NCBI GenBank assembly: GCA_964630665.1
Contig: CAZVVN010000010.1
Span: 6,534 to 70,533 of the forward strand
Source of the DNA: UBA9619 sp964630665
GTDB taxonomy: Bacteria > Pseudomonadota > Gammaproteobacteria > Arenicellales > UBA868
Direction: 5' to 3'
DNA: 64,000 bases
In this document: piece by piece, positions 25,823 through 34,307 of the stretch
Numbering within the stretch: position 1 is the first letter of the stretch
Layout: every line of letters starts with the position of its first letter
Translations under genes and position numbers: made by a program
The notes under the pieces: model-generated
The model's database searches: none
The model's input: the letters and a program-made list of their open reading frames with translations, nothing else
What the model was told of the DNA's origin: nothing

Positions 25823-28126
25823 TCACCGAAACAATGCCCCCAGCGTGAATTGAAGTTTCTCCAGGTCATCGCCAGTCTCGTCATTGAACGGCATTGCATA
25901 CGATAGTGATAACGGCCCGACCGGTGAGAACCAGTGAAAACCGATGCCGGCACCGTAACGAATCTCCTCCAGGTGGACGCTTTCACCACTGCCAAAAACT
26001 TGCCCGGCATCAAGGAAAAGACTGACCCGCTGATCCTTGGAATCTTTCATACCCGGTACCGGAAAAAATACCTCGGTGCTGGCAACCACCCGCTTGGTCC
26101 CGCCTAACGGGTCACCCGTCAACCCGGTAGAACGTGGCCCTAACGAACGCGAGTCGAATCCACGTACTGTACCTGGTCCGCCCGCGTAGTAATTCTTGAA
26201 AAACGGCAACTCACTGGCACCTCCATATCCATCCCCATAACCTATGTTACCCTTCAGGCTGATGACCAGATTGTCGGTAACTGATCGATACCAGCGGCCA
26301 CGCAGGGTCAATTTGTAATACTCCAGATCGCTGCCCGGAAAGGTGAACTCGGCTGATGCTCGTCGGAGGTAACCTTTAGCCGGAAAAAATATGCTGTCCC
26401 TCGTGTCTCGAGTTACGCCTGCGGTCAGGGTGTAATTGTCACTTTCCGGAAAACGATCAATAAAGGAAGAATACTCTGTTGGCGTAGATTCAGTCGCCTC
26501 AAGCTCTATCTGCTCGTAACCGGCGCGTAGGTGGAACGCGTTGTGCTCGCTGACCGGTATTTTCGACCGCGCACCAACGCTGACTGTGTCTGAGATATAG
26601 TCTGCACTAGTCGTTTTCTCTGTATCGATGTCTTCCAACTCCGCAAAAAACCCGAGGCTTACGCCATCCGGCGTGAAGTAGGGGTTTGTGTAAGCGATAT
26701 CATAGACCTTGTTGATGTCTGAGTGATCGATCTTGAACTTAACTTGCCGCCCTGAGCCAAAGAGATTTTCCCGATTAACTTCGGCCTGTAGGATTAACCC
26801 GTCAGAGCCCGAATAACCGACACCAAACAGGAAACTACCTGTAGCACGTTCGGACACGGTGACGTTAACATCAACCTGGTCAATGGTTCCTGGTACAGCC
26901 GGAATGTCGATGCTCACATCATCGAAGAACCCCAGTCGTTTGATTCGCTCCTTCGAGCGTCGGATGTCGGCGGCTGAATACTCGGACCCCTCCAATTGGC
27001 GCATCTCGCGCCTGACTACTTCGTCCCGTGTCGACGTATTCCCGTAAATGTTGATGCGCCGCACGTAAACTTTTGGTCCAGGATCAACCACGAAGCTGAA
27101 ACTTACAGTTTTGTCATTCTCGTCGATATCCGGAATCGCATTGACGTTGGCAAATGCGAACCCGATATTGGCCAGGGAATCTTCCAACTCCGTACGGGCT
27201 TCAATGACCGTTTGCCTTGAAAAGGGTGTACCGGGCTGCGGTCTTACCTGCTCGAACAATCCGTCCTCAAGAATCTCCTTAGTATCCTCCAAATCGACCC
27301 GTCCAATCCGATACAGACTCCCCTCAACTATATTGATGGTCAGGAAGATATCCTGTTTGTTCTGACTGATCGTGACATCCGTAGAGACGATCTCAAAGGT
27401 CATATAACCCCTGTCCAGATAGAAACTTCGTATTGCCTCCAGCGAAGCGTTCAGCTTTTCTTTTGAATACTTGCTTTCCGAAGAGAGGAAGCCCCACCAT
27501 GAAGCTTCACCTAATTCCAGAAGATCAAGCAGTTCTCCATCCTCGAAGCTCTCATTCCCAATGATCCGCAGCTTGCGTATCTTGGCAATCCGGCCTTCAT
27601 CGATCTGAAGTTTGATAGCGACTCTGTTTCTCTCAAGCGGAGTTACAGTCGGAACCACGGTAGCCGAATATCGTCCTTTTGAGAAATATCGCTCTCTTAT
27701 TGTTTGAACCAGTCTCTCTAGGAGTGGTTGGTTAAATATCTGACCGTCCGTGAAACCTGTAGATGTCAGAGCCTCATCAATCGCTTCGTCCCGGACATCT
27801 TTATTCCCGGAATATTCAATCGAAGCAATAGAGGGCCTCTCTGTGACAACAACCACCAGAATCTGACCATCCTGCTTGAGCTCAACGTCATTGAAAAACC
27901 CTGTGGCGAACAGTATCTGGATCGATTCCCGGACAATTTTGTCATCAACCCGGTCCCCGACTTTAATCGGTAGGTAATTGAATATCGTACCGGGCTCGAT
28001 TTTCTGAACCCCTTCTACTCGAATGTCCGTCACAACAAACGGTTCAAGCGCCCATGACTGAAAAGTCAGAAATAACGCTATAGCGCTTACGCCTGGTAGC
28101 AAGCAGACACGGAGCCAGAAAGCCAT
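25823..28126 (-). CDS. bamA: Outer membrane protein assembly factor BamA
   Basis: Central Omp85 protein that inserts beta-barrel proteins into the outer membrane. The 767-residue precursor has a signal peptide ending near WALEPF, five POTRA domains (about 28-420; opening FVVTDIRVEGVQKIEPGTIF) and a 16-strand barrel with the signature VRGF in GPGTVRGFDSRS. The last residue is Phe in TLGALFR, with a penultimate-region aromatic typical of outer-membrane proteins but followed by Arg. It lies between rseP and skp as expected. Confidence 0.96.
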   Translation of the reverse strand: MAFWLRVCLLPGVSAIALFLTFQSWALEPFVVTDIRVEGVQKIEPGTIFNYLPIKVGDRVDDKIVRESIQILFATGFFNDVELKQDGQILVVVVTERPSIASIEYSGNKDVRDEAIDEALTSTGFTDGQIFNQPLLERLVQTIRERYFSKGRYSATVVPTVTPLERNRVAIKLQIDEGRIAKIRKLRIIGNESFEDGELLDLLELGEASWWGFLSSESKYSKEKLNASLEAIRSFYLDRGYMTFEIVSTDVTISQNKQDIFLTINIVEGSLYRIGRVDLEDTKEILEDGLFEQVRPQPGTPFSRQTVIEARTELEDSLANIGFAFANVNAIPDIDENDKTVSFSFVVDPGPKVYVRRINIYGNTSTRDEVVRREMRQLEGSEYSAADIRRSKERIKRLGFFDDVSIDIPAVPGTIDQVDVNVTVSERATGSFLFGVGYSGSDGLILQAEVNRENLFGSGRQVKFKIDHSDINKVYDIAYTNPYFTPDGVSLGFFAELEDIDTEKTTSADYISDTVSVGARSKIPVSEHNAFHLRAGYEQIELEATESTPTEYSSFIDRFPESDNYTLTAGVTRDTRDSIFFPAKGYLRRASAEFTFPGSDLEYYKLTLRGRWYRSVTDNLVISLKGNIGYGDGYGGASELPFFKNYYAGGPGTVRGFDSRSLGPRSTGLTGDPLGGTKRVVASTEVFFPVPGMKDSKDQRVSLFLDAGQVFGSGESVHLEEIRYGAGIGFHWFSPVGPLSLSYAMPFNDETGDDLEKLQFTLGALFR

Positions 28127-28133
28127 CTATACA

Positions 28134-29480
28134 CTACCCAAAAAGATTCAACGCGTCATTATAGAGCGCAAGGCCGACCAGTACAGCAATAATCCCGAAT
28201 CCGATCTGTTGACCCCAATACATCACCACATCGGATACTGGGCTGCCTTTTACAGCTTCGATCAGGAAATAGACCAGGTGCCCCCCATCCAGTACTGGAA
28301 TGGGCAGAAGGTTGAGGATCCCTAAACTGATGCTAAGAACGGCCAGGAACATCAGAAATGGTACAGTTCCAAAACCCGCCGATTTCCCCGCATACTTCGC
28401 TATCGACAATGGCCCGCCAAGGTTACGGGTCGACTCCTCACCAAAGGCCATCATCACGATCATTCGTATGGTCAGACGGCTCATGAACCAGGTATTCTCG
28501 ATCGCTCGGGCGAAGGCCTCAATCGGGCCAAACCTCACAACAACGCTAGCCTCTGAATTCGAGGGTGCGATACCAACTCGCCCTATTCGCCTACCGTCTG
28601 TCTCAACGACTTTCGGCTTAACGCTGAATGCCAGCTCGGAGTTGTCTCGTCGAACCACAAAGACCGCTTCCCGGCCAGGCTTTTCCGAGACCAGCCCGAC
28701 GACGTCCCGCCAACCGCGAACTGCTCGGCTATCGATTGCCAAGATCCGATCACCCGTCTGCAGACCGGCTTTTGCCGCTGGATGATCCGGCAGAATCTCT
28801 CCAATGACTGGGGGTATGAGAGGTAATATCCCCACAATGCTCTCGAGTACAAACGGCTGTATCCGGTCCGTGGCGAATCGGCCAGTATCGATACTAACCG
28901 TTTTTCTGTCTCCCCTAATTGACGACACCTGAAGTTCCACAGTGGCCCTCTGCCTCACTCGATCAAGAAGATAATAACGGTGGTCTCCCCAACTCTTCAC
29001 AGGCCGACCGTCGATCGTTACCAGCGTATCACCAATCGAGATGCCGAGAGACTCTGCAGCACTGTCTGGCAGAACCTCTCCTACCACCGGCTGAACACCG
29101 GTGACCCCTATCCCGAAAGCTAGCCAGTAGAGCAGGAAAGCCAACAAGAAATTTGCTACCGGTCCCGCCAATACGACTGCAGAACGCACCGCCAGCGTCT
29201 GCCGGTTAAACGCCTCTCCGATTCGATCGTCAGGGACCTTAGCTTCTCGCTCGTCAACGAATTTGACGTAGCCGCCCAACGGCAGAACCCCTATGGAGTA
29301 TTCGGTTCCACTCCTCGCGGGACGCCACCTGACGAGCGATCGGCCAAACCCAATCGAAAACTTCAATACACCAACACCAAACAGTCGGCCAACTGCGAAA
29401 TGCCCAAATTCATGAAAGGTGACCAGCACGAAAACAGCGACTAGGAACCATATCGCGTTCTGGATCACATCCAGAGTCAC
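28134..29480 (-). CDS. rseP: Site-2 protease RseP
   Basis: Inner-membrane zinc metalloprotease that performs the second cleavage of anti-sigma-E factor RseA and clears signal-peptide remnants. The 448-residue protein has the zinc motif HEFGH at 23-27, two PDZ domains (about 115-290), and the C-terminal membrane motif NLLPIPVLDGGH. The GTG start at 29480 overlaps the dxr stop by four bases. No rpoE or rseA gene is in the window, so the sigma-E partners would be elsewhere if present. Confidence 0.95.
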   Translation of the reverse strand: MTLDVIQNAIWFLVAVFVLVTFHEFGHFAVGRLFGVGVLKFSIGFGRSLVRWRPARSGTEYSIGVLPLGGYVKFVDEREAKVPDDRIGEAFNRQTLAVRSAVVLAGPVANFLLAFLLYWLAFGIGVTGVQPVVGEVLPDSAAESLGISIGDTLVTIDGRPVKSWGDHRYYLLDRVRQRATVELQVSSIRGDRKTVSIDTGRFATDRIQPFVLESIVGILPLIPPVIGEILPDHPAAKAGLQTGDRILAIDSRAVRGWRDVVGLVSEKPGREAVFVVRRDNSELAFSVKPKVVETDGRRIGRVGIAPSNSEASVVVRFGPIEAFARAIENTWFMSRLTIRMIVMMAFGEESTRNLGGPLSIAKYAGKSAGFGTVPFLMFLAVLSISLGILNLLPIPVLDGGHLVYFLIEAVKGSPVSDVVMYWGQQIGFGIIAVLVGLALYNDALNLFG

Positions 29481-30562
29481 AGGTTTGCCACCCTTTTAGA
29501 AAATGGCTGTTCTGTGCCACTGAGCAGGGCCTGAGCGACCTTACGTGCCTTTCGGTCAATTCGAAGTATGTTTTCCAGATCTTTCGATTGTTCCAGTTCT
29601 AATCCCTGCATCGTCTGATCGACTAGTGGATAGATTTCTGTAAAACGGATCCGGCCATCACAATAGGCGTCTACGGCCTCCTCATTTGCAGCGTTGAGAA
29701 CCACAGGTGCAGTACCCCCTGCCTCTGCCGCCTGTCGCGCAAGAGCCAAACAGGGATAGCGCGCTTCGTCCGGCTTGGCGAAGGTCATTTGCCCTATCTC
29801 AGCAACATCCAGGCGCCGTGTGCCTGATGTCAACCGGTCGGGGAAGCCCAGCGCAGCTGCTATGGGAGTCCGCATATCGGGATTGGCCATCTGTGCCAGT
29901 ATGGATCCATCCAGATATTCCACCAGAGAGTGGATCAGGCACTGTGGATGTATGACGATGTCGACGTCAGCTGGAGGGACTCCAAAAAGTGCACACGCTT
30001 CGATGAGTTCCAGACCCTTGTTCATCAAGGTCGCGGAGTCGATAGAAATCTTCCTGCCCATGGACCATTTTGGGTGCGCTGCGGCCTGCGCCGGTGACAC
30101 GTCGTGCAAGGCTGACAGTGGCATATCCAGGAATGGCCCTCCAGAGGCAGTCAATGTAATGCGCCGGATCCCATATTGNNNNNNNNNNNNNNNNNNNNNN
30201 NNNNNNNNNNNNNNNNNNNNNNNNNNNNNNNNNNNNNNNNNNNNNNNNNNNNNNNNNNNNNNNNNNNNNNNNNNNNNNGTATCAGTCTCTTTATCGCTAA
30301 CCATCTCACACAGTCCTTGCTGCCCCTCGAGCACGACCGGATGCTTAGCGCCTTTTCCCAGCAGCTCTTTCAACAGACGTGACGACCCTTGAGATACAAC
30401 GACGATGCCGGGGTTATATCGCAAAGCCAGCTCAGACAACGCTTCAACGCGCGAGTATCCAGACAAAGCCGAGATCGTGAAACGCTCCGAATGGCGCTCG
30501 ACGACGTTCAACGCGCTGCTGCCAATTGAGCCGGTCGCACCGAGAATTGCAATTTTGTCCAT
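29477..30562 (-). CDS. dxr: 1-deoxy-D-xylulose 5-phosphate reductoisomerase (interrupted by assembly gap)
   Basis: Second step of the MEP isoprenoid pathway, NADPH-dependent. The N-terminal Rossmann motif GATGSIGSSAL and the C-terminal part (TASGGPF, HPKWSMGRKISIDSATLMNKGLE, HPQCLIHSLV) are intact. A 100-N run replaces the middle. Compared with E. coli Dxr, the missing piece should cover about 77 residues, including the conserved LANKE and PVDSEH motifs, so the real gap is probably near 230 bases, not 100. The ATG at 30562 matches the family start; the frame is open 16 codons further. Order cdsA-dxr-rseP as in Pseudomonas. Confidence 0.93.
   Translation of the reverse strand: MDKIAILGATGSIGSSALNVVERHSERFTISALSGYSRVEALSELALRYNPGIVVVSQGSSRLLKELLGKGAKHPVVLEGQQGLCEMVSDKETDXXXXXXXXXXXXXXXXXXXXXXXXXXXXXXXXXXQYGIRRITLTASGGPFLDMPLSALHDVSPAQAAAHPKWSMGRKISIDSATLMNKGLELIEACALFGVPPADVDIVIHPQCLIHSLVEYLDGSILAQMANPDMRTPIAAALGFPDRLTSGTRRLDVAEIGQMTFAKPDEARYPCLALARQAAEAGGTAPVVLNAANEEAVDAYCDGRIRFTEIYPLVDQTMQGLELEQSKDLENILRIDRKARKVAQALLSGTEQPFSKRVANL
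30179..30278. other. Assembly gap of 100 N
   Basis: Exactly one hundred undetermined bases inside dxr. A round 100 is a usual placeholder for a scaffold gap of unknown size. The flanks read into the same dxr protein on both sides, so the join itself looks right. Confidence 0.99.
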
Positions 30563-30582
30563 CGCTCGCTTCGAAATATGCG

Positions 30583-31407
30583 TCAGAAAACACCCAATAC
30601 GACAAGCCAAACACCGAAAATCGGTGCCGCCGACAACAATCCATCTACACGGTCGAGGACTCCACCATGCCCGGGCAGCAGTGATCCACTGTCTTTCTGA
30701 CCTGCATTCCGCTTGACAACACTCTCTGTCAGATCTCCAATCACAGAGACAGCCGCGACACTGATCACCATCATCAGCCAGGTTCCAGGGTTGACAGCAG
30801 CTAATTCCTCAGATGTCTGCCACAAACCATAACACAGCATGCCGGCAACTACAGCACCCGCTATGCCCCCTACAGTACCCTCTACAGTCTTACCTGGGCT
30901 AATCTCCGGAGCGAGTTTCCGTGTGCCCCATGCCCTGCCGATAAAATAGGCCAAGATATCACCTGACCAGACAATGATACAGAACACCAGCACTAGTAGC
31001 GGACCACTGTCCGTCATCCCATGGATGATCGTCAGCGCCAGCGGCCCGGGCACGATCACGGCAATACCCAGCCCATAACCCGCAGTAAAGGAAGGGTTTA
31101 CGCTCCTTCCAATACCAACCACAATCTGGCCCAACAGCACACACCAGAATCCCAACGCACAGGCCATAACAAAAGACCAAAGCGGCTCAATCAACCATGT
31201 CCCCAAAACCATAACAAATACGACGAAAGAGTAGGCCAGTCGAACAGCCGCCCGAGTACGACCATGATCAAGCGCGAGCCATTCCCACCCAGCAAGTGCA
31301 GCGATGCTCGCTGCAAGGCAGGCAAAGCCGGCTGTCGGTAAAAACAGAGTCAGGGGCACCACGAGTATCGCCAACCCCAGTGCCGTCAACACTCGTATTT
31401 GCGTCAC
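30583..31407 (-). CDS. cdsA: Phosphatidate cytidylyltransferase
   Basis: Makes CDP-diacylglycerol, precursor of all phospholipids, in the inner membrane; feeds PssA encoded elsewhere in this window. The 274-residue protein is very hydrophobic with about seven to eight membrane helices and carries the CdsA signature near the C-terminus (SVIGDLTESVVKRNAGQKD, then LPGHGGVLDRVDGL). The start is GTG at 31407. It precedes dxr by 20 bases; a 106-bp spacer separates it from uppS. Confidence 0.95.
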   Translation of the reverse strand: MTQIRVLTALGLAILVVPLTLFLPTAGFACLAASIAALAGWEWLALDHGRTRAAVRLAYSFVVFVMVLGTWLIEPLWSFVMACALGFWCVLLGQIVVGIGRSVNPSFTAGYGLGIAVIVPGPLALTIIHGMTDSGPLLVLVFCIIVWSGDILAYFIGRAWGTRKLAPEISPGKTVEGTVGGIAGAVVAGMLCYGLWQTSEELAAVNPGTWLMMVISVAAVSVIGDLTESVVKRNAGQKDSGSLLPGHGGVLDRVDGLLSAAPIFGVWLVVLGVF

Positions 31408-31513
31408 ACCCTTCGTTTTTTGTTTCTTTTCGATTTCAGTGCTTCCGACCGGCCCCAGGATAGAGTGAAGATCACCCTCCCCCTAAGCGCCGGTGAGGCG
31501 GTTCAAAAGAGGA

Positions 31514-32272
31514 CTACCCTAAGCGAGGCCTCCTGACTTGCTCACCGGTCCGGCCAAATCGACGGTGCCTCGACTGAAATGCATCTATCGCTCTATCAAA
31601 ACAATCGTCATCAAAGTCAGGCCAAAGGGTGTCAGTAAAATACAACTCGCTGTATGCTGCCTGCCACAGCAGAAAATTACTCATTCTCAGTTCACCCCCT
31701 GTTCGTATGAACAGATCCGGGTCCGCTGTCGGATAAAGACTGGTCAATTTCGATAAGGTTTCCTCGCTGATGTCCTCCGGTACAAGAGCACCTTCTACCG
31801 CCATTTTTGCAGCCCGCCGGCAGGCCGAAACAATATCCCAGCGACCCCCGTAGTTGACTGCAATGACAACCTCAAGTGCTTGATTTTCTGAGGTTAGACG
31901 TTCAGTTTGCTCAATGAGTCGTTGCAATCGGGTACCAAATGGCGTCAGGTCTCCAATGACCCGTAGCCTGACCTTATTGTCATTAAGGCTTTGGGCTTCT
32001 CTTTTAAGGCTACTGAACAACAGGCCTTTGAGAGCTTGCACTTCAGACCTGGGGCGTTGCCAGTTCTCACTGCTGAAAGCAAACAATGTCAACGCCGAAA
32101 TCCCATGTTCACCACAGTACTTTATCGCCCGGCGTACCGATTCAACTCCTTGCCTGTGCCCATGGACTCGGGGCTCCCCTCGCTCCTGAGCCCAACGGCC
32201 GTTTCCATCCATAACGATTGCCACATGATTGGGCACGGCCGAGCCGCTATTTTTCGGCACAGCCGAGATCAT
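31514..32272 (-). CDS. uppS: Undecaprenyl diphosphate synthase
   Basis: cis-Prenyltransferase that makes the C55 lipid carrier for peptidoglycan and O-antigen. The 252-residue protein has the family motif IVMDGNGRWAQERG with catalytic Asp22, HRQGVESVRR, LTLFAFSSENWQRP, and the C-terminal signature DLFIRTGGELRMSNFLLWQAAYSE. ATG at 32272. It follows frr by 61 bases, the conserved frr-uppS-cdsA order. Confidence 0.96.
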   Translation of the reverse strand: MISAVPKNSGSAVPNHVAIVMDGNGRWAQERGEPRVHGHRQGVESVRRAIKYCGEHGISALTLFAFSSENWQRPRSEVQALKGLLFSSLKREAQSLNDNKVRLRVIGDLTPFGTRLQRLIEQTERLTSENQALEVVIAVNYGGRWDIVSACRRAAKMAVEGALVPEDISEETLSKLTSLYPTADPDLFIRTGGELRMSNFLLWQAAYSELYFTDTLWPDFDDDCFDRAIDAFQSRHRRFGRTGEQVRRPRLG

Positions 32273-32333
32273 ATTTGAAGCAAGCGGTTTACTCTAGACC
32301 GGCTAACGACATTACCGGTTAGGAGAAACATAC

Positions 32334-32891
32334 TCACACCTCCATCAAATCTGTTTCTTTGTTTTCTACCAATTCGTCTACCTGGGCCGTATATCTGTCA
32401 GTCAGCAGTTGGATCTTTTCGAGGCCTTTCTTCTCTTCGTCCTCTCCAATCTCTTTCTCTTTAGTAAGATCACGAACGTGGTTTCCTGCATCGCGTCGGA
32501 TGTTGCGGATGGCGATCTTACCGTTCTCACCCTCCTGACGTGCTATTTTGGTCATCTCCCGGCGCCTCTCTTCTGTCAGGGCTGGAATAGGAATTCTTAT
32601 GATCTCGCCAGCGGTCACAGGATTCAGTCCAAGGCCTGATTCCAGTATTGCTTTTTCAATACCGGGTACCATGTTTTTTTCCCAAGCCTGAACCGACAGG
32701 GTGCGTGCATCGGTCACGCTGACGGTAGCAGCCTGGTTCAATGGCACATCGCTACCATAATAGTTAACAAGCACATGATCCAGAAGCGCGGGAGTGGCCC
32801 GGCCTGTCCGTATCTTGGTCAACTCCGCTTTCACCGAGTCGACACTCTTTCTCATGCGAGCGTCTGCATCCTGACGTATGTCATCAATCAT
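32334..32891 (-). CDS. frr: Ribosome recycling factor
   Basis: Splits post-termination ribosomes with EF-G. From ATG 32891 (MIDDIRQDADARM) the product is 185 residues, the family length; an in-frame upstream start would add four residues. Conserved segments: KIRTGRATPALLDHV, VNYYGSDVPLNQAA, and LTEERRREMTK. Upstream, the place normally taken by pyrH holds a 498-bp stretch without it. Confidence 0.96.
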   Translation of the reverse strand: MIDDIRQDADARMRKSVDSVKAELTKIRTGRATPALLDHVLVNYYGSDVPLNQAATVSVTDARTLSVQAWEKNMVPGIEKAILESGLGLNPVTAGEIIRIPIPALTEERRREMTKIARQEGENGKIAIRNIRRDAGNHVRDLTKEKEIGEDEEKKGLEKIQLLTDRYTAQVDELVENKETDLMEV

Positions 32892-32909
32892 ACATCCCTC
32901 CATGACCCT

Positions 32910-33170
32910 TCAAAACAGGCCCGAGACCTGCCCTAACGGTCGTTGTTCAATAATTGGGCGATTGTCCATCTTCGCCAATTGACATGATGCACTGGCAACC
33001 GTCAACCAAGCTAGATTAAGCCTATTCCTGGTCACTGTGTCAAAATCAACCTCCCAGAACTGAGGCTCAAATCCGACCCGACTCATTTTATCGTGGGATG
33101 TACTGATCCGGGCTGCCCGGATGGCGATATTGAAGTTCCGCTCAAGCGGCTCGGCCTCTTGCCACAGCAT
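32910..33170 (-). CDS. Hypothetical 86-residue ORF between tsf and frr
   Basis: Reading frame co-oriented with tsf and frr, in the position of the missing pyrH. The predicted 86 residues (opening MLWQEAEPLERNFNIAIRAA) match no family I recognise: no signal peptide, no clear membrane helix, no cysteine motif. The first half uses G/C-ending codons much as its neighbours do, which is mild support for coding. No Shine-Dalgarno is seen before the ATG, and the frame stays open 15 codons upstream to a TAG. It could be a real small protein, a remnant, or chance. Confidence 0.25.
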   Translation of the reverse strand: MLWQEAEPLERNFNIAIRAARISTSHDKMSRVGFEPQFWEVDFDTVTRNRLNLAWLTVASASCQLAKMDNRPIIEQRPLGQVSGLF

Positions 33171-33177
33171 CGATAGG

Positions 33178-33218
33178 CCAGCGGTTCTTGCCTGGTCTTC
33201 AGAGCTAGAACCGGCTGG
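33178..33218 (-). other. Hairpin upstream of the 86-codon frame
   Basis: CCAGCGGTTCT (33178-33188) pairs with AGAACCGGCTGG (33207-33218), 11 base pairs with one bulged G and an 18-base loop. No T-run follows on the minus strand, so it is not a canonical intrinsic terminator for tsf. It could be an mRNA processing or stability element. Confidence 0.35.
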
Positions 33219-33389
33219 CTACTAGCGGCGCTTCAAACCTGGCCGACCTCTCCTGAACAGTACCGGCTTTCTTGCCAGGAGGTTGGCTCCTTGCTTGACG
33301 CAATCTGCGCTCCGGATGAGCGCCCTAGTTAAGAGACTAAACACCACCAGATCACAGCAGCGCCAACACCCCTTGTCGTTTTCTTCAGG

Positions 33390-34268
33390 TCAAGCCTGAC
33401 CCGCCTGAGCCATCACCTCAGTAACGAAATCATCTTTTCTCTTTTCTAGCCCTTCGCCGACTTCAAACCGAACCATGTCATTGATCGTTACCTGTGCGGT
33501 GTCTATCAACTCGCCAACACTGATATCGGGATCCTTGACATAAGCTTGCCCCAGAAGTGTGTTTTCCTTAAGGTATTTGCTCAACCGCCCTTCCACCATG
33601 CGCTGTACGATCTCATCGGGCTTACCACTATCGCGCGCCTGTGCCAAAAAGATCGATTTTTCACGAGCTAGAACCTCATCCGGCATCTGCTCTTGCGATA
33701 TACAAAGGGGCTTACTGGCCGCCACATGCATCGCAACATCCCTCGCAATCTCAGTTCTCTCTCCCTCGGCCGATACCAAAACCCCAATTCGGGTTCCATG
33801 AAGATATCCAGCTACCAGACCGTTTATTGAGCTGAGTCGTTCGAATCGACGTATGGAAACGTTCTCGCCAACCTGCCCAATAAGATCCTGTCGGGCGCTC
33901 TCTAACGTACCCCCGTCAAAAGCCAATTGAGCGAGGGACTCAAGCGTGTCTGGATCATTGTCGAGCACGCAGGTGGCGACATTCATCACAAATTGTCGAA
34001 ACGATTCATCTTTGGCAACGAAATCGGTTTCACAGTTGACCTCGACAACCACACCGCATCGCCCATCATCATCCACCAGTTGGCCAACTACTCCTTCGGT
34101 TGCAATACGCCCCGCTTTTCTTTCGGCGCTGGCCGCGCCTATTTCCCGCAGTAGTTCTGCGGCACGTTCGAGATCACCACCAGTTTCGGTTAATGCCTTT
34201 TTACACGCCATCATTCCTGCAGCTGTCCGTTCGCGCAGTTCTTTTACCAATCCCGCTGAAATCGCCAT
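33390..34268 (-). CDS. tsf: Elongation factor Ts
   Basis: Nucleotide-exchange factor for EF-Tu. The 292-residue protein opens with VKELRERTAAGMMACKKALTETGGDLE and has the contact motif NCETDFVAKDESF near residue 80, then the core and dimerisation subdomains and a C-terminal module. ATG at 34268 with a GGGG-type ribosome site. It follows rpsB by 39 bases, the universal rpsB-tsf pair. Confidence 0.97.
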   Translation of the reverse strand: MAISAGLVKELRERTAAGMMACKKALTETGGDLERAAELLREIGAASAERKAGRIATEGVVGQLVDDDGRCGVVVEVNCETDFVAKDESFRQFVMNVATCVLDNDPDTLESLAQLAFDGGTLESARQDLIGQVGENVSIRRFERLSSINGLVAGYLHGTRIGVLVSAEGERTEIARDVAMHVAASKPLCISQEQMPDEVLAREKSIFLAQARDSGKPDEIVQRMVEGRLSKYLKENTLLGQAYVKDPDISVGELIDTAQVTINDMVRFEVGEGLEKRKDDFVTEVMAQAGQA

Positions 34269-34307
34269 TAAATCGACCCCTCTTAAATTACGACTACCTG
34301 ATTACTG

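Larger units (their letters stand above)
32892..33389. other. tsf-frr spacer where pyrH is expected
   Basis: About 500 bases separate the tsf stop from frr. I find none of the UMP kinase motifs (LKLSGEAL, GGGN, RG) in any frame. The stretch contains a doubtful 86-codon frame (32910-33170) and a stem of 11 bp with one bulge at 33178-33218. No tRNA-like cloverleaf or intrinsic terminator is apparent. Confidence 0.6.
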
